From: JAGRGG01 sp965217265
GTDB lineage: Bacteria; Pseudomonadota; Alphaproteobacteria; Geminicoccales; Geminicoccaceae
Reading direction: 5' to 3'
Assembly (NCBI GenBank): GCA_965217265.1
Contig: CBDCHP010000011.1
Coordinates: 248,001-312,000 of the forward strand
DNA length: 64,000 nucleotides
The translations under genes and the position numbers were made by a program. Positions 50,532-58,442 of this stretch are shown one piece after another. Under the pieces are notes generated by a model. That model was not told where the DNA came from. It worked only from the letters and a program-made list of their open reading frames with translations, and made no database searches. Each line of letters begins with the position of its first letter. Within the stretch, counting starts at the first letter, position 1.

Positions 50532-52102
50532 GCTTCCTCCTTGTCGTCGTCGATCGCGAGCCTGATCCGGTCCAGGGCGGCGGCGGCGACCGAGAGCCGG
50601 CGCACCCCTAAGCGCAGCAGGTGCAGGGCACCTTGCGGCTCGGCGGCGAGGTCGCCGCAGACGCCCACCTCGTACCCGCCGACGCGGCCGGCCGTCACCA
50701 CGGCCCCGATCAGCCGGGACACGGCCGGGTGGTAGGGGTCGGCGAGCCGGGCGACGGGGCCGGCGGCGTCGCGCGCTGCCGCCAGCGCGTACTGCACGAG
50801 GTCGTTGGTGCCGATCGAGGCGAAGGCGACGTCGAAGCGCTCCAGCGCCAGGGCGGCGGCCGGGGTCTCGACCATGATGCCCAGAGGCGGCAGGCGGGCC
50901 GGCACGCCGCGCGCTTCGAGGTCGGCCAGGGCCTCGGCCATGAAGCAGCGCACCTCCTCGACCTCGCCCGGCACGCTCACCATCGGCAGCATGATGCGCA
51001 GATCCCCGAGTGCGGCGGCGCGCAGGAGGGCGCGCAGTTGCGGGCGCAGGGTCTGGGGGTAGGCCAAGGACAGCCGCACCCCGCGCAGGCCCAGGAACGG
51101 GTTGGTCTCGGCCGCCAAGGTCAGCCCGGGCAGGGGCTTGTCGCCGCCGACGTCGAGGGTGCGCACGACGAGCGGCTTGCCGTCGAGCCGGCGCAGCAAT
51201 CTTGTGTAGGCGTCGGCCTGCTCGTCCTCGTCGGGCAGGCTCGGGCGATTTGCGAACAGGAACTCGCTGCGCCAGAGGCCGACGCCGTCGCCGGTCCGCA
51301 GCGCCGCGTCGTCGATCGCGGCCGGGTCGTCGACGTTGACCGCGACGGCGACGGGTTCGCCCCGCCACGTCAGGGGGCCGCGCAGCCTGGCCGCGCGCGC
51401 GGCCTCGGCGGCGGCACCGAGCACCCGCCGCTCGAACGCGATGATCGTCGCCGGGTCGGGATCGACGATCAGCACGCCCGCACCGCCGTCGAGCAGCGCC
51501 CTGCTCCCGGCCGGGCGCCCGCCGAGGTTGGTGACGAGCGGGATGCCCCGCGCGCGGGCGAGGATGGCGACGTGGCTCGTCGGGTGGCCCCGGACCAGGG
51601 CGATGCCGGCGGGCGCTTTAGCGGCGACGACGAGGAAGCGCGACGGCGCGAGGTCGTCGGCGACGACGACGGCGCCCGGCGGGGGGCGAAGTTCGGCCGC
51701 GGCCGTTCCCCGCAGCAGCGCCAGCACGCGCGCCTTGATGTCCTCCAAGTCGGCCGCGCGCGCCGCCGTGTAGGCGTCGTCGGCGGCGCCGTAGCCGGCG
51801 ATATGGGCGTCGAGGCAGGCCGTCCAGGCGGCCTCCGCCGCCTCCCCCCCGGCGACGGCCTGAAAGGCGTCCTCGGCGAGGGCCGGGTCGCCCAGCATCT
51901 CGACCTGAAAGGCGAGGATGTCGGCGGCGTCGCCGTCCGCGCCGGCGGCGAGCGCTTCGAGATCTTGCCGCGCCGCGTCGATCGCCGCCGGCAACGGCAG
52001 CGGGTCGCGAACGGCGCCGCCCGCAGCGTCGCCGAGCGCCGCCAGCGGGCCTAAGGCCAGGCCCGGCGCTCCCGCCAAGCCTCGATGGCGGACCTCAGCC
52101 AT
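50528..52102 (-). CDS. ptsI: PTS enzyme I (PEP-protein phosphotransferase)
   Basis: 524 residues. It takes phosphate from PEP and passes it to HPr. The phosphohistidine domain has VRGHPTSHVAILARARGIP, with the active histidine at about 177. The PEP-binding C-terminal barrel includes VGLWRSEFLFANRPSLPDE, FLGLRGVRLSLAYP and SIGTNDLVQYALAA, and the conserved cysteine is in VGVCGDLAAEP. It is somewhat shorter than the usual 570 residues at the N-terminus. Lying directly between HPr and dhaK genes with overlapping ends, it is dedicated to this kinase. Confidence 0.93.
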   Translation of the reverse strand: MAEVRHRGLAGAPGLALGPLAALGDAAGGAVRDPLPLPAAIDAARQDLEALAAGADGDAADILAFQVEMLGDPALAEDAFQAVAGGEAAEAAWTACLDAHIAGYGAADDAYTAARAADLEDIKARVLALLRGTAAAELRPPPGAVVVADDLAPSRFLVVAAKAPAGIALVRGHPTSHVAILARARGIPLVTNLGGRPAGSRALLDGGAGVLIVDPDPATIIAFERRVLGAAAEAARAARLRGPLTWRGEPVAVAVNVDDPAAIDDAALRTGDGVGLWRSEFLFANRPSLPDEDEQADAYTRLLRRLDGKPLVVRTLDVGGDKPLPGLTLAAETNPFLGLRGVRLSLAYPQTLRPQLRALLRAAALGDLRIMLPMVSVPGEVEEVRCFMAEALADLEARGVPARLPPLGIMVETPAAALALERFDVAFASIGTNDLVQYALAAARDAAGPVARLADPYHPAVSRLIGAVVTAGRVGGYEVGVCGDLAAEPQGALHLLRLGVRRLSVAAAALDRIRLAIDDDKEEA

Positions 52103-52376
52103 CCCCGTCGAAGCCGCGCTCGACGAGGCCGACCAGGGCGGAGATCGCGGCCTCGGCGTCGGCGCCCTCGGCCTCGAATTCCACGATCGTCCCGGCGCGC
52201 AGCTTGAGGCCCATCACCTTGACGATGCTCTTGGCGTCGATCGGGGCGCCGTCCGGCAGGCCGCGCAGGCGCACCTCGGCGGCGAAGCCCTTGGCGAGCT
52301 TGGTCAGCTTCACCGCCGGCCGCGCGTGCAGGCCGGCGGCGTGGGTGATCGTCGCCTGCCCATGCGCGACGCTCAC
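52095..52376 (-). CDS. HPr phosphocarrier
   Basis: 93 residues from a GTG that overlaps the dhaM stop (GTGA). The active histidine is in THAAGLHARPAVKLTKLAKG at residue 17. The regulatory Ser46 region, KSIVKVMGLKLRAG, is present. It relays phosphate from EI to DhaM. The end overlaps the EI start by eight bases. In E. coli this domain is fused inside DhaM; here it is a separate protein. Confidence 0.9.
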   Translation of the reverse strand: MSVAHGQATITHAAGLHARPAVKLTKLAKGFAAEVRLRGLPDGAPIDAKSIVKVMGLKLRAGTIVEFEAEGADAEAAISALVGLVERGFDGDG

Positions 52377-52756
52377 GCGCCCATCGCCTCGGCCGCCGCC
52401 ACGACCTCGTCCAGGGGGGCGCCGCCGTCGGCCACCGTGGCGGCGACGACGGCCCCCTCGACCAGGGGTGCGCGGCAGACGCGCACGACGGCCCGCCGCG
52501 ATTCGTCCAGGAGGTCGATCGCCGCCTCGCCGCCCATCTCGGCCGAGCCGAGATCGACGAGGACGGCGACGCCCTCGGTGCTCCAGACCCGCTCGATCGC
52601 GGCCTTGATCGCGGCGACGTCGGTGCCGAGCCCGCCGTCGGCGTCGCCGCCCGCGAGCGCCAGCGCCACCCCCTCGCCCACCATGCCGCGCACCATGTCG
52701 GCCGTGCCCTCGGCGACCTTGGCCGAGTGCGAGACGAGGACGATCCCGACGCTCAT
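52373..52756 (-). CDS. dhaM: DhaM, EIIA-like phosphocarrier of the ketose kinase
   Basis: 127 residues. The mannose-type EIIA fold carries the active histidine in VGIVLVSHSAKVAEGTADM (residue 10). It passes phosphate to the ADP bound in DhaL. It has only the EIIA domain, whereas E. coli DhaM also has HPr-like and EI-like domains. The start overlaps dhaL by four bases. Genes for HPr and EI follow, so the whole relay is encoded together. Confidence 0.92.
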   Translation of the reverse strand: MSVGIVLVSHSAKVAEGTADMVRGMVGEGVALALAGGDADGGLGTDVAAIKAAIERVWSTEGVAVLVDLGSAEMGGEAAIDLLDESRRAVVRVCRAPLVEGAVVAATVADGGAPLDEVVAAAEAMGA

Positions 52757-53340
52757 GCCCCCTCCAGCGCGTCGCAGACGGCACCGATCAGGAGGGCTGC
52801 CGAGGCGGCGCCGGGATCGACGTGACCCTTCGAGCGTTCGCCCAAGAACGACGCCCGGCCGCGCTTGGCGAGCATGTCGCGCGTGGCGTCGCGCGCCGCC
52901 TCGGCCGCGGCGCGGATATCGTGCAGGCCGGCGCCCGCGTCGAGCGCGTCCTGCACCGGCACGAGCACGTCGAGCATCGTCTTGGCGCCGACGTCCGACT
53001 TGCCGCGCGCCTTGAGCTTGGCGACGCCGGCCCCGAACACCGCCGCCGGGGCAGCACCCTCCTTGAGCCCCGCCGCCATCCCCAGCAACAGGCTGCCGTA
53101 GAGGGGCCCCGAGGCGCCGCCCACCTTCATCACCAGGATCATCCCGGCCTTGTGCAGCGCCTCGTGCGGCGGGAGTGCTATGATCGCGTCCTTCTCGGCC
53201 AGGACCGCGTCGAAGCCGCGCTTCAGGTTGGTGCCGTGGTCGCCGTCGCCGATCGCGGAATCGAGCGCGGTCAATTCGTCGGCGCGCGCGGCGACGGCGG
53301 CGTGGACGCGCTCGATCAGGGCCGCCAGCGGCAGGGTCAT
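52753..53340 (-). CDS. dhaL: dihydroxyacetone kinase subunit DhaL
   Basis: 195 residues. The Mg-ADP site is LDSAIGDGDHGTNLKRGFD, with Asp residues at 27, 32 and 34. Next come KVGGASGPLYGSLLLGMAAG, which binds phosphates, and a lid ending GAASAALLIGAV. DhaL keeps its nucleotide bound and uses it as a coenzyme rephosphorylated by DhaM. The start overlaps the epimerase gene by four bases. Confidence 0.94.
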   Translation of the reverse strand: MTLPLAALIERVHAAVAARADELTALDSAIGDGDHGTNLKRGFDAVLAEKDAIIALPPHEALHKAGMILVMKVGGASGPLYGSLLLGMAAGLKEGAAPAAVFGAGVAKLKARGKSDVGAKTMLDVLVPVQDALDAGAGLHDIRAAAEAARDATRDMLAKRGRASFLGERSKGHVDPGAASAALLIGAVCDALEGA

Positions 53341-54185
53341 GCCCGCCCCCAGGTCGCGCGGATGTGCTCGTGGCCGAAGGCGTAGACCTCCTTCGGGTCG
53401 GGGAAGAAGTCACGCCAGACCATGGTCGCGGCGGCGAGGTCGGGGAGCGCCCGGCCGAACGCCTCGATGGTGAGCCAGCCGTCGTAGCCGCCGCCCTTCA
53501 ACGCCTTGAAGGTCTCATAGTAGGGCACGTGGTCCTTGCCGGGCGTGCCGCGGTCGTTGGCCGAGACGTGGACGTGGTTGATCGCGTCCAGGTTCGCGCC
53601 GATGACGCCGATCGGGTCCTTCTCCTCGATGTTGGCGTGGAAGGTGTCGTAGAGGAGGCCGACGTTCGGCCGGTCGAGGCCGCGCACGAAGCGGGCCGCG
53701 TCGTCGATCGTGTTGAGGAAGTAGCACTCGAAGCGGTTCAAGGGCTCGATCGAGAGCGCGATCTTGGCCGCAGCGGCGGCGTCGGCAGTACGGCGCAGGG
53801 TCTCGATCCCGCGGTGCCACTCTTCCTCGGTGCGCGCCTGCCCCGAGAACCGGCCCAGCGCCTGGTGCATCGGCCCGGACAGGAGCGTGCCGCCCAGCGC
53901 CTCGGTACAGTCGATCGCCCATCGCAGGTGGCGCACGGCCCCTTCCCTGGCCTCGGCGTCGGCGGCGATGGCGTCGTGCGCCGCACCCGGCATCACGGTG
54001 ATGCCCGTGCCCTCCAGCCCGTTGTCCTTGAGGGCTCGCCCGACCGCGCGAAAGTGCTCCGGGTCGCCCTCGAACAGCGGCACCTCGATCCCGTCGTAGC
54101 CGGTCTTCTTCAGGGTCTCGAACAGGCCGAAGCGATCCTCGGTGACGTGCGTCGTCCACAAGAGCATGTTGAAGCCGACCTTCAT
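53337..54185 (-). CDS. TIM-barrel sugar isomerase/epimerase, D-tagatose 3-epimerase-like
   Basis: 282 residues of the AP-endonuclease-2-type barrel. It starts VGFNMLLWTTHVTEDRFGLF. The metal site includes IEPLNRFECYFLNTIDDAAR, with the first Glu, then GLLYDTFHANIEEKDP, with Asp and His, and HVHVSANDRGTPG and WLTIEAFGRALPD near the end. This matches ketose 3-epimerases and hydroxypyruvate isomerases. It overlaps dhaL, so it probably prepares or processes the substrate of the kinase. Confidence 0.85.
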   Translation of the reverse strand: MKVGFNMLLWTTHVTEDRFGLFETLKKTGYDGIEVPLFEGDPEHFRAVGRALKDNGLEGTGITVMPGAAHDAIAADAEAREGAVRHLRWAIDCTEALGGTLLSGPMHQALGRFSGQARTEEEWHRGIETLRRTADAAAAAKIALSIEPLNRFECYFLNTIDDAARFVRGLDRPNVGLLYDTFHANIEEKDPIGVIGANLDAINHVHVSANDRGTPGKDHVPYYETFKALKGGGYDGWLTIEAFGRALPDLAAATMVWRDFFPDPKEVYAFGHEHIRATWGRA

Positions 54186-54197
54186 CGCACCCCTCCC

Positions 54198-55109
54198 TCA
54201 GCCGTATTTCGCGTTCAGGGCGTCGAGCGCCGTCTTGCACGCGGCCGTGGCCGCCCAGGCGTCGGGCCAGAAACACAGATCCACCGTCCACCAGTCGTGG
54301 CCTATCTTCTCGGCGGCAAGCGCCGGCACGAGGCGATCGAAGTCGAGCAGCCCCGTACCGAACGGCGGGTGCGCGCTGGTCTCGTCGGCGCCGTCGGGGC
54401 CTTTGTGGCAGGTGTCGTCGCTGTCGATCAGGTGGACGTGGTTGATGCGGCCCGACAGGCGGCGGATCAACTCTAGTTGCCCGCCGGCCAGGGTCTCGCG
54501 CGCACCCTCCTGCCGGGCACCGACGACGGCGACCGTCTGGCCGTGGCAGGTGTCGTAGAGGACGCCGAAATTGTCCTGCGGCAGGCGCTCCAGGACGCGC
54601 TGGATATCGGAGGGCTTGTTGAAGGCGAAGCCCGGCTCGAACTCCCAGGCGACGTAGAGCCCCTTGTCACCGGCGTAGGCGACGCAGCGCTCCCAGACCG
54701 AAACGAGGCGGTTCAGGAGCGTCGCGTAGTCCGTACGGCCATGGATCGTCGGCGGCTGCACGGTGTCGACGCGGACCCCCTCGATGCCGAGGTCGGCGGC
54801 GAAGTCGGCGTTGGCGCGAAACGCGCGCTCGTAAGGCCCGGTGTCCTCGGTGTCGAGCAGGTGCTGATCCCACAGGTCCGGCGCGAGGCCAGAGAACAGG
54901 AGGCCGTGGTCTCGCACCTTCTCGACCAGCCGGGCGCGGTCCTCGGCCGTGGGGCAGTTCTCGGGGTTCGGGTAGCCGTTGAAGCCGCCGAGTTCGACGC
55001 CGTCGAAGGCGAGGTTCCGCAGCCGCCCCAGCACCTCGTCGAACGGGACCGGGCGGTCGCCGTAGGGGCCGACATTGTAGGCCCAACTGCCGATGGACGT
55101 GCGCCGCAC
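54198..55109 (-). CDS. TIM-barrel sugar phosphate isomerase/epimerase family protein
   Basis: 303 residues in the same superfamily as its neighbour but a different subfamily. It begins TSIGSWAYNVGPYGDRPVPF. Metal ligands are likely in VAWEFEPGFAFNKPSDIQRV (Glu), FGVLYDTCHGQTVAVVG (Asp, His), GRINHVHLIDSDDTCH (His) and WWTVDLCFWPDAW. The unusual cysteine-rich metal region suggests a distinct substrate. Gene order puts it in the pathway between the transporter and the kinase. The ATG follows GGAGGGAGGTGACC. Confidence 0.8.
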   Translation of the reverse strand: MRRTSIGSWAYNVGPYGDRPVPFDEVLGRLRNLAFDGVELGGFNGYPNPENCPTAEDRARLVEKVRDHGLLFSGLAPDLWDQHLLDTEDTGPYERAFRANADFAADLGIEGVRVDTVQPPTIHGRTDYATLLNRLVSVWERCVAYAGDKGLYVAWEFEPGFAFNKPSDIQRVLERLPQDNFGVLYDTCHGQTVAVVGARQEGARETLAGGQLELIRRLSGRINHVHLIDSDDTCHKGPDGADETSAHPPFGTGLLDFDRLVPALAAEKIGHDWWTVDLCFWPDAWAATAACKTALDALNAKYG

Positions 55110-55153
55110 GGGTCACCTCCCTCCTGTCTCGTTCCGCCCGACCGCGCCGGCCC

Positions 55154-55441
55154 TCACCGCAGGCCCCCGAGGTAGAGCGTGTAGAGCTTGGCGGTGCCGA
55201 TGCCGAGGAGGGCCGCGACGAGGAGGACGGCGAGGATGATCCCGGCCACCTTGAACAGCGCCGCCACCGGCACGCCCGGGCGGCAGAGCTGGACGAGGTT
55301 GAAGGCGAGCCCGCCCAAGACGACGAGGCCGCAGCCCCAGGAGAACAAGGCCAGCGAGAACGGCTGGAAGATCATGAACAATGCCGCGAGGCACAGGCCG
55401 ATGATCGACCACTCGACGACCCTCGCCGTGGTGGCGCTCAT
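55154..55441 (-). CDS. DUF2160-like small membrane protein of the ABC transporter (GlpU-like)
   Basis: 95 residues with three hydrophobic stretches, including VEWSIIGLCLAALFMIFQPF and VAGIILAVLLVAALLGIG. A small protein of this size and shape is encoded in glycerol/polyol ABC operons of rhizobia, where it is called GlpU, next to paired ATPase genes. Its role there is unknown. Here it overlaps the upstream ATPase gene by four bases, so it is part of the transporter unit. Confidence 0.72.
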   Translation of the reverse strand: MSATTARVVEWSIIGLCLAALFMIFQPFSLALFSWGCGLVVLGGLAFNLVQLCRPGVPVAALFKVAGIILAVLLVAALLGIGTAKLYTLYLGGLR

Positions 55442-56532
55442 GCCGCCCCCCGCACCGCTTGTTCGTCCGGCCCGAAGACGTGGACGGCGCCGGCCGGAAA
55501 GCGCAAACGAACGCGCTCGCCCTCGCTTAAAGCCACGCGCCAGTCGCAGACGACGCGGATGTCGTGGTGGCCGTCGCTCAAGTGAGCCAGGGTCTCGGCC
55601 CCCATCGGCTCGATCAGGTCGACGACCGCCGCGAGCGCGTCCGGCGCGTCGCCGGCGACGATCTCCAGGTTGCGCGGCCGGGCACCGAGCGTGACCCGGC
55701 TGCCGGGCGCGAGGTCCCCGACGGCGGGATCGACGCCGACGGCGAGCGTCTGGCCACCCTCGATGGCAAAGCGTGCACCAGCATCGTCCAGGCCGATCAG
55801 TTCGGCCGGGATCAGGTTCATCTGCGGCGTGCCGATGAAGCCAGCGACGAACAGGTTGGCCGGCCGCTGGAAGATGGCGTGCGGCGAGGCCGCCTGCTCG
55901 ATGCGCCCGGCGCGCATCACGGCGATGCGGTCGGCCATCGTCAGCGCCTCCAACTGGTCGTGGGTGACGATGGCGGTCGGGCGGTTCAGGCCCCCCAGGA
56001 CGCCCTTGATCTCGCCGCGCATCTCTTCCCGCAACTGCACGTCGAGGCGCGAGAGCGGCTCGTCGAAGAGAAAGCAGGTCGGGTCGCGCACGATCGAGCG
56101 CGCCACGGCGACGCGCTGCTTCTCGCCCTCGGCCAACTGCCCCGGCAGGCGGTCCATGATCGGATCGAGCCGCAGCTTGCCGGCCGTCGCCGCCACCTTG
56201 TCCCATACCACGGCCTTGGAGTGCCCCTCGGCCCACAAGGGGTAGGCGATGTTCTCGGCCACGGTGAGGCTGGGGTAGAGGGCGTAGAACTGAAACGACA
56301 TGGCGACGTTGCGCTCGCGCGCGGTGAGGTCGTTGACCCGCGCGCCGTTCAAGCGGACCTCGCCCCCGCTCGCGCCTTCGAGCCCGGCCACCATGCGCAA
56401 GGTCGTGGTCTTGCCGCAGCCCGAGGGGCCGAGCAGGCACAAGACCTCCCCCTCGGCGACGTCGAGGTCGATGGCATCCACGGCGGCGAGCTTGCCGTAA
56501 TGCTTGGTGAGCCCGCGCAATTCGATGCTCAT
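55438..56532 (-). CDS. ABC transporter ATPase with degenerate signature motif
   Basis: 364 residues. Walker A GPSGCGKTTT at 35-44, Q-loop FQFYALYPSL, Walker B CFLFDEPLSRLD and the H-loop VTHDQ with His191 are all normal. The signature motif, normally LSGGQ, is LAEGEKQR at 133-140. A C-terminal regulatory domain of about 120 residues follows, as in MalK/UgpC-type importers (MNLIPAEL, GARPRNLEIV). It powers the importer together with the ATPase encoded at 59940, whose defects are complementary. The start overlaps the permease gene by four bases. Confidence 0.9.
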   Translation of the reverse strand: MSIELRGLTKHYGKLAAVDAIDLDVAEGEVLCLLGPSGCGKTTTLRMVAGLEGASGGEVRLNGARVNDLTARERNVAMSFQFYALYPSLTVAENIAYPLWAEGHSKAVVWDKVAATAGKLRLDPIMDRLPGQLAEGEKQRVAVARSIVRDPTCFLFDEPLSRLDVQLREEMRGEIKGVLGGLNRPTAIVTHDQLEALTMADRIAVMRAGRIEQAASPHAIFQRPANLFVAGFIGTPQMNLIPAELIGLDDAGARFAIEGGQTLAVGVDPAVGDLAPGSRVTLGARPRNLEIVAGDAPDALAAVVDLIEPMGAETLAHLSDGHHDIRVVCDWRVALSEGERVRLRFPAGAVHVFGPDEQAVRGAA

Positions 56533-57437
56533 CGCTTGACCGTGCCGAAGGTGATCCCGCGCAGGAGCTGGTTTTGCAGGAGGAAAGTGACGAAGAAGAT
56601 CGGGATCAGGAACAAGGTGACGATCGCTGCCAGGAGGCCGTAATCGACGCCGACCTCGCCGCCCAACGTGCGCGCCATCGCGACCGGCACGGTGCGGGTG
56701 TCGACGCCCGTCAAGAGGAGCGCGAACAGGAACTCGTTCCAGGTCAAGATCAGGCCGAAGACGAAGGTCGCGGCCAAGCCGGCCAGGATCTGCGGCAGGC
56801 AGACGCCGAAGAAGACCCGCCCCTCGTCGGCGCCGTCCATGCGGGCCGCGTCCTCGACCTCGGGGTTGAGTTCGTCGAAGAAGCTCTTCACCAGCCAGAC
56901 CGAGAACGGGATGTTGAAGGCGGTGTAGAGGAGGATGATCCCGGCATACGAGCCGACGAGGCCGCTCAGGCGAAACATGAGGAAGATCGGGATGATCGCG
57001 ACGATGGGCGGCATCATCCGGGTCGTCAGGATGATGAACATGTAGGTGTCGGTGCCCTTCAGGCGAAAGCGGGCGAAGCCGTAGGCGGCGAGCGTGCCGA
57101 GGATAAGCGCGAACAGGACCGAGGTGCCGGCGATGAAGACCGAGTTGAAGAAGTAGAGCGCGAAGTCGGTCGCCTGCGCCTCGCCCGAACTGCCCGTGCG
57201 ATAGAAGACGTTGGTGAAGTTCTCCAAGGTCGGCGTGAAGAAGAGCTTGGGCGGCATCGCGAGCGCGTCGGGGCGCGTCTTGAAGGCGGTCAGGATGATC
57301 CACAAGACCGGAAAGAAGTAGATCATGCTGACGAGCGCGACCAAGGCGCTCCAGCCCCAGCCGGCCTTGCCCAGTTCGCGCCGGCGCTTGGGCAGGCGCA
57401 GCCTCGTCTTCGGTTTGGCCATCGGTTGCACGGCCAT
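56529..57437 (-). CDS. ABC transporter permease, MalG-like
   Basis: 302 residues with six spans. It starts with a charged stretch, then WGWSALVALVSMIYFFPVLW, and contains LYFFNSVFIAGTSVLFALIL. The EAA loop that docks the ATPase is PEVEDAARMDGADEGRVFFG. It ends with FLLQNQLLRGITFGTVKR, a typical MalG end. Its start shares one base with the stop of the MalF-like gene upstream. It forms the channel with that protein. Confidence 0.92.
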   Translation of the reverse strand: MAVQPMAKPKTRLRLPKRRRELGKAGWGWSALVALVSMIYFFPVLWIILTAFKTRPDALAMPPKLFFTPTLENFTNVFYRTGSSGEAQATDFALYFFNSVFIAGTSVLFALILGTLAAYGFARFRLKGTDTYMFIILTTRMMPPIVAIIPIFLMFRLSGLVGSYAGIILLYTAFNIPFSVWLVKSFFDELNPEVEDAARMDGADEGRVFFGVCLPQILAGLAATFVFGLILTWNEFLFALLLTGVDTRTVPVAMARTLGGEVGVDYGLLAAIVTLFLIPIFFVTFLLQNQLLRGITFGTVKR

Positions 57438-58384
57438 CAGGCGACCTCCTCGGCGCGCCGCCGGACGGCGTAGAGGTAGAGCGAGGTGAGGACGATGACG
57501 ACGAAGAGGACGATGTAGGCGAGCGCGGAGGCCTGACTGGTGCGAAAGAACTGAAAGGCGAGGCGGTAGACGTAGACGGCGATGGTCTCGGTCGACGAGC
57601 CGGGGCCGCCCTCGGTGATGATGTAGACGATGTCGAACAGCTTGAAGGTCTCGATGGTGCGAAACAGGACCGCGAGCAGGAGCAGGCTCTTGATGTAGGG
57701 AAAGGTGATGGTCGAGAAGCGCCGCCACCAGGACGCCCGGTCGATCTCGGCCGCCTCGTAGAGGTAGCGCGGCACCGAGACGAGGCCGGCCAAGACCAGG
57801 AGCATGACGAAGGGCGACCACATCCAGGCGTCGGCGATGACGATGGCGGCGATGGCGCCCGCCGGCGTCGCCAGCATGACGAAGCGCTCGTCGGTGAAGT
57901 GGTTGATCGCCCAACTGACGAGGCCGAAGGTGGGCTCGTAGTAGAGCTTGAAGAAGACGCCGACCGAGACGAAGGAGAGCATCATCGGGGTCAGGACGAG
58001 CATCAGCAGGATACGGCGCAAAGGGAACTCGCGGGCGAACATCAAGGCGAAGAGAAAGCCGATGATGAGTTGCAGGACGACGCTGGAGCCGACGATGACC
58101 GCCGTGGTCTGGAAGCGTTCCCAGACGTCGTCGTCGGTCAGCACGCGCTCGTAGTAGCGCAGGCCGACGAAGTCCGGCACCGCGAGCCGGTTGGCGCGAA
58201 AGTTGAAGAAGCTGAGGCCGAACGACCAGAGCAGCGGGAAGATGTTCATGACGAACAAGACGGCGAGCGCCGGGGCGACGAGCAGCGGCCCGCGGCGCCC
58301 GGGCGCCATGAGCCACGCGAGGAACCCCTCGTTCGGGGGCGCGCCCCGCGCGGCGACATCCGTGTCCGGCGACGATACCGCCAT
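57437..58384 (-). CDS. ABC transporter permease, MalF-like
   Basis: 315 residues with six spans. LLVAPALAVLFVMNIFPLLW is the first, and VLTPMMLSFVSVGVFFKLYY follows. The EAA loop is YEAAEIDRASWWRRFSTITF. The end, FKLFDIVYIITEGGPGSSTE then ETIAVYVYRLAFQFF, is the hallmark of sugar-importer MalF-type permeases. It is translated just after the binding-protein gene. Confidence 0.93.
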   Translation of the reverse strand: MAVSSPDTDVAARGAPPNEGFLAWLMAPGRRGPLLVAPALAVLFVMNIFPLLWSFGLSFFNFRANRLAVPDFVGLRYYERVLTDDDVWERFQTTAVIVGSSVVLQLIIGFLFALMFAREFPLRRILLMLVLTPMMLSFVSVGVFFKLYYEPTFGLVSWAINHFTDERFVMLATPAGAIAAIVIADAWMWSPFVMLLVLAGLVSVPRYLYEAAEIDRASWWRRFSTITFPYIKSLLLLAVLFRTIETFKLFDIVYIITEGGPGSSTETIAVYVYRLAFQFFRTSQASALAYIVLFVVIVLTSLYLYAVRRRAEEVA

Positions 58385-58442
58385 GATCCCTCGGCCTCGC
58401 TAGCTTAAGAGAAAGGGGCCGAAATGACCCCTCCGTGCCGGC

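Noticed and set aside
49545..51368. A 607-residue fusion of dhaK with an upstream domain
   Set aside because: The upstream part is a shadow of the EI gene; DhaK starts at GTG 50531 after GGAGGAAG.
55438..57303. Fusions of ATPase or permease genes in long leftward frames (also 56529-58316 and 61714-63132)
   Set aside because: The extra N-terminal parts are out-of-frame shadows of the preceding gene; each real gene has its own start overlapping the previous stop.
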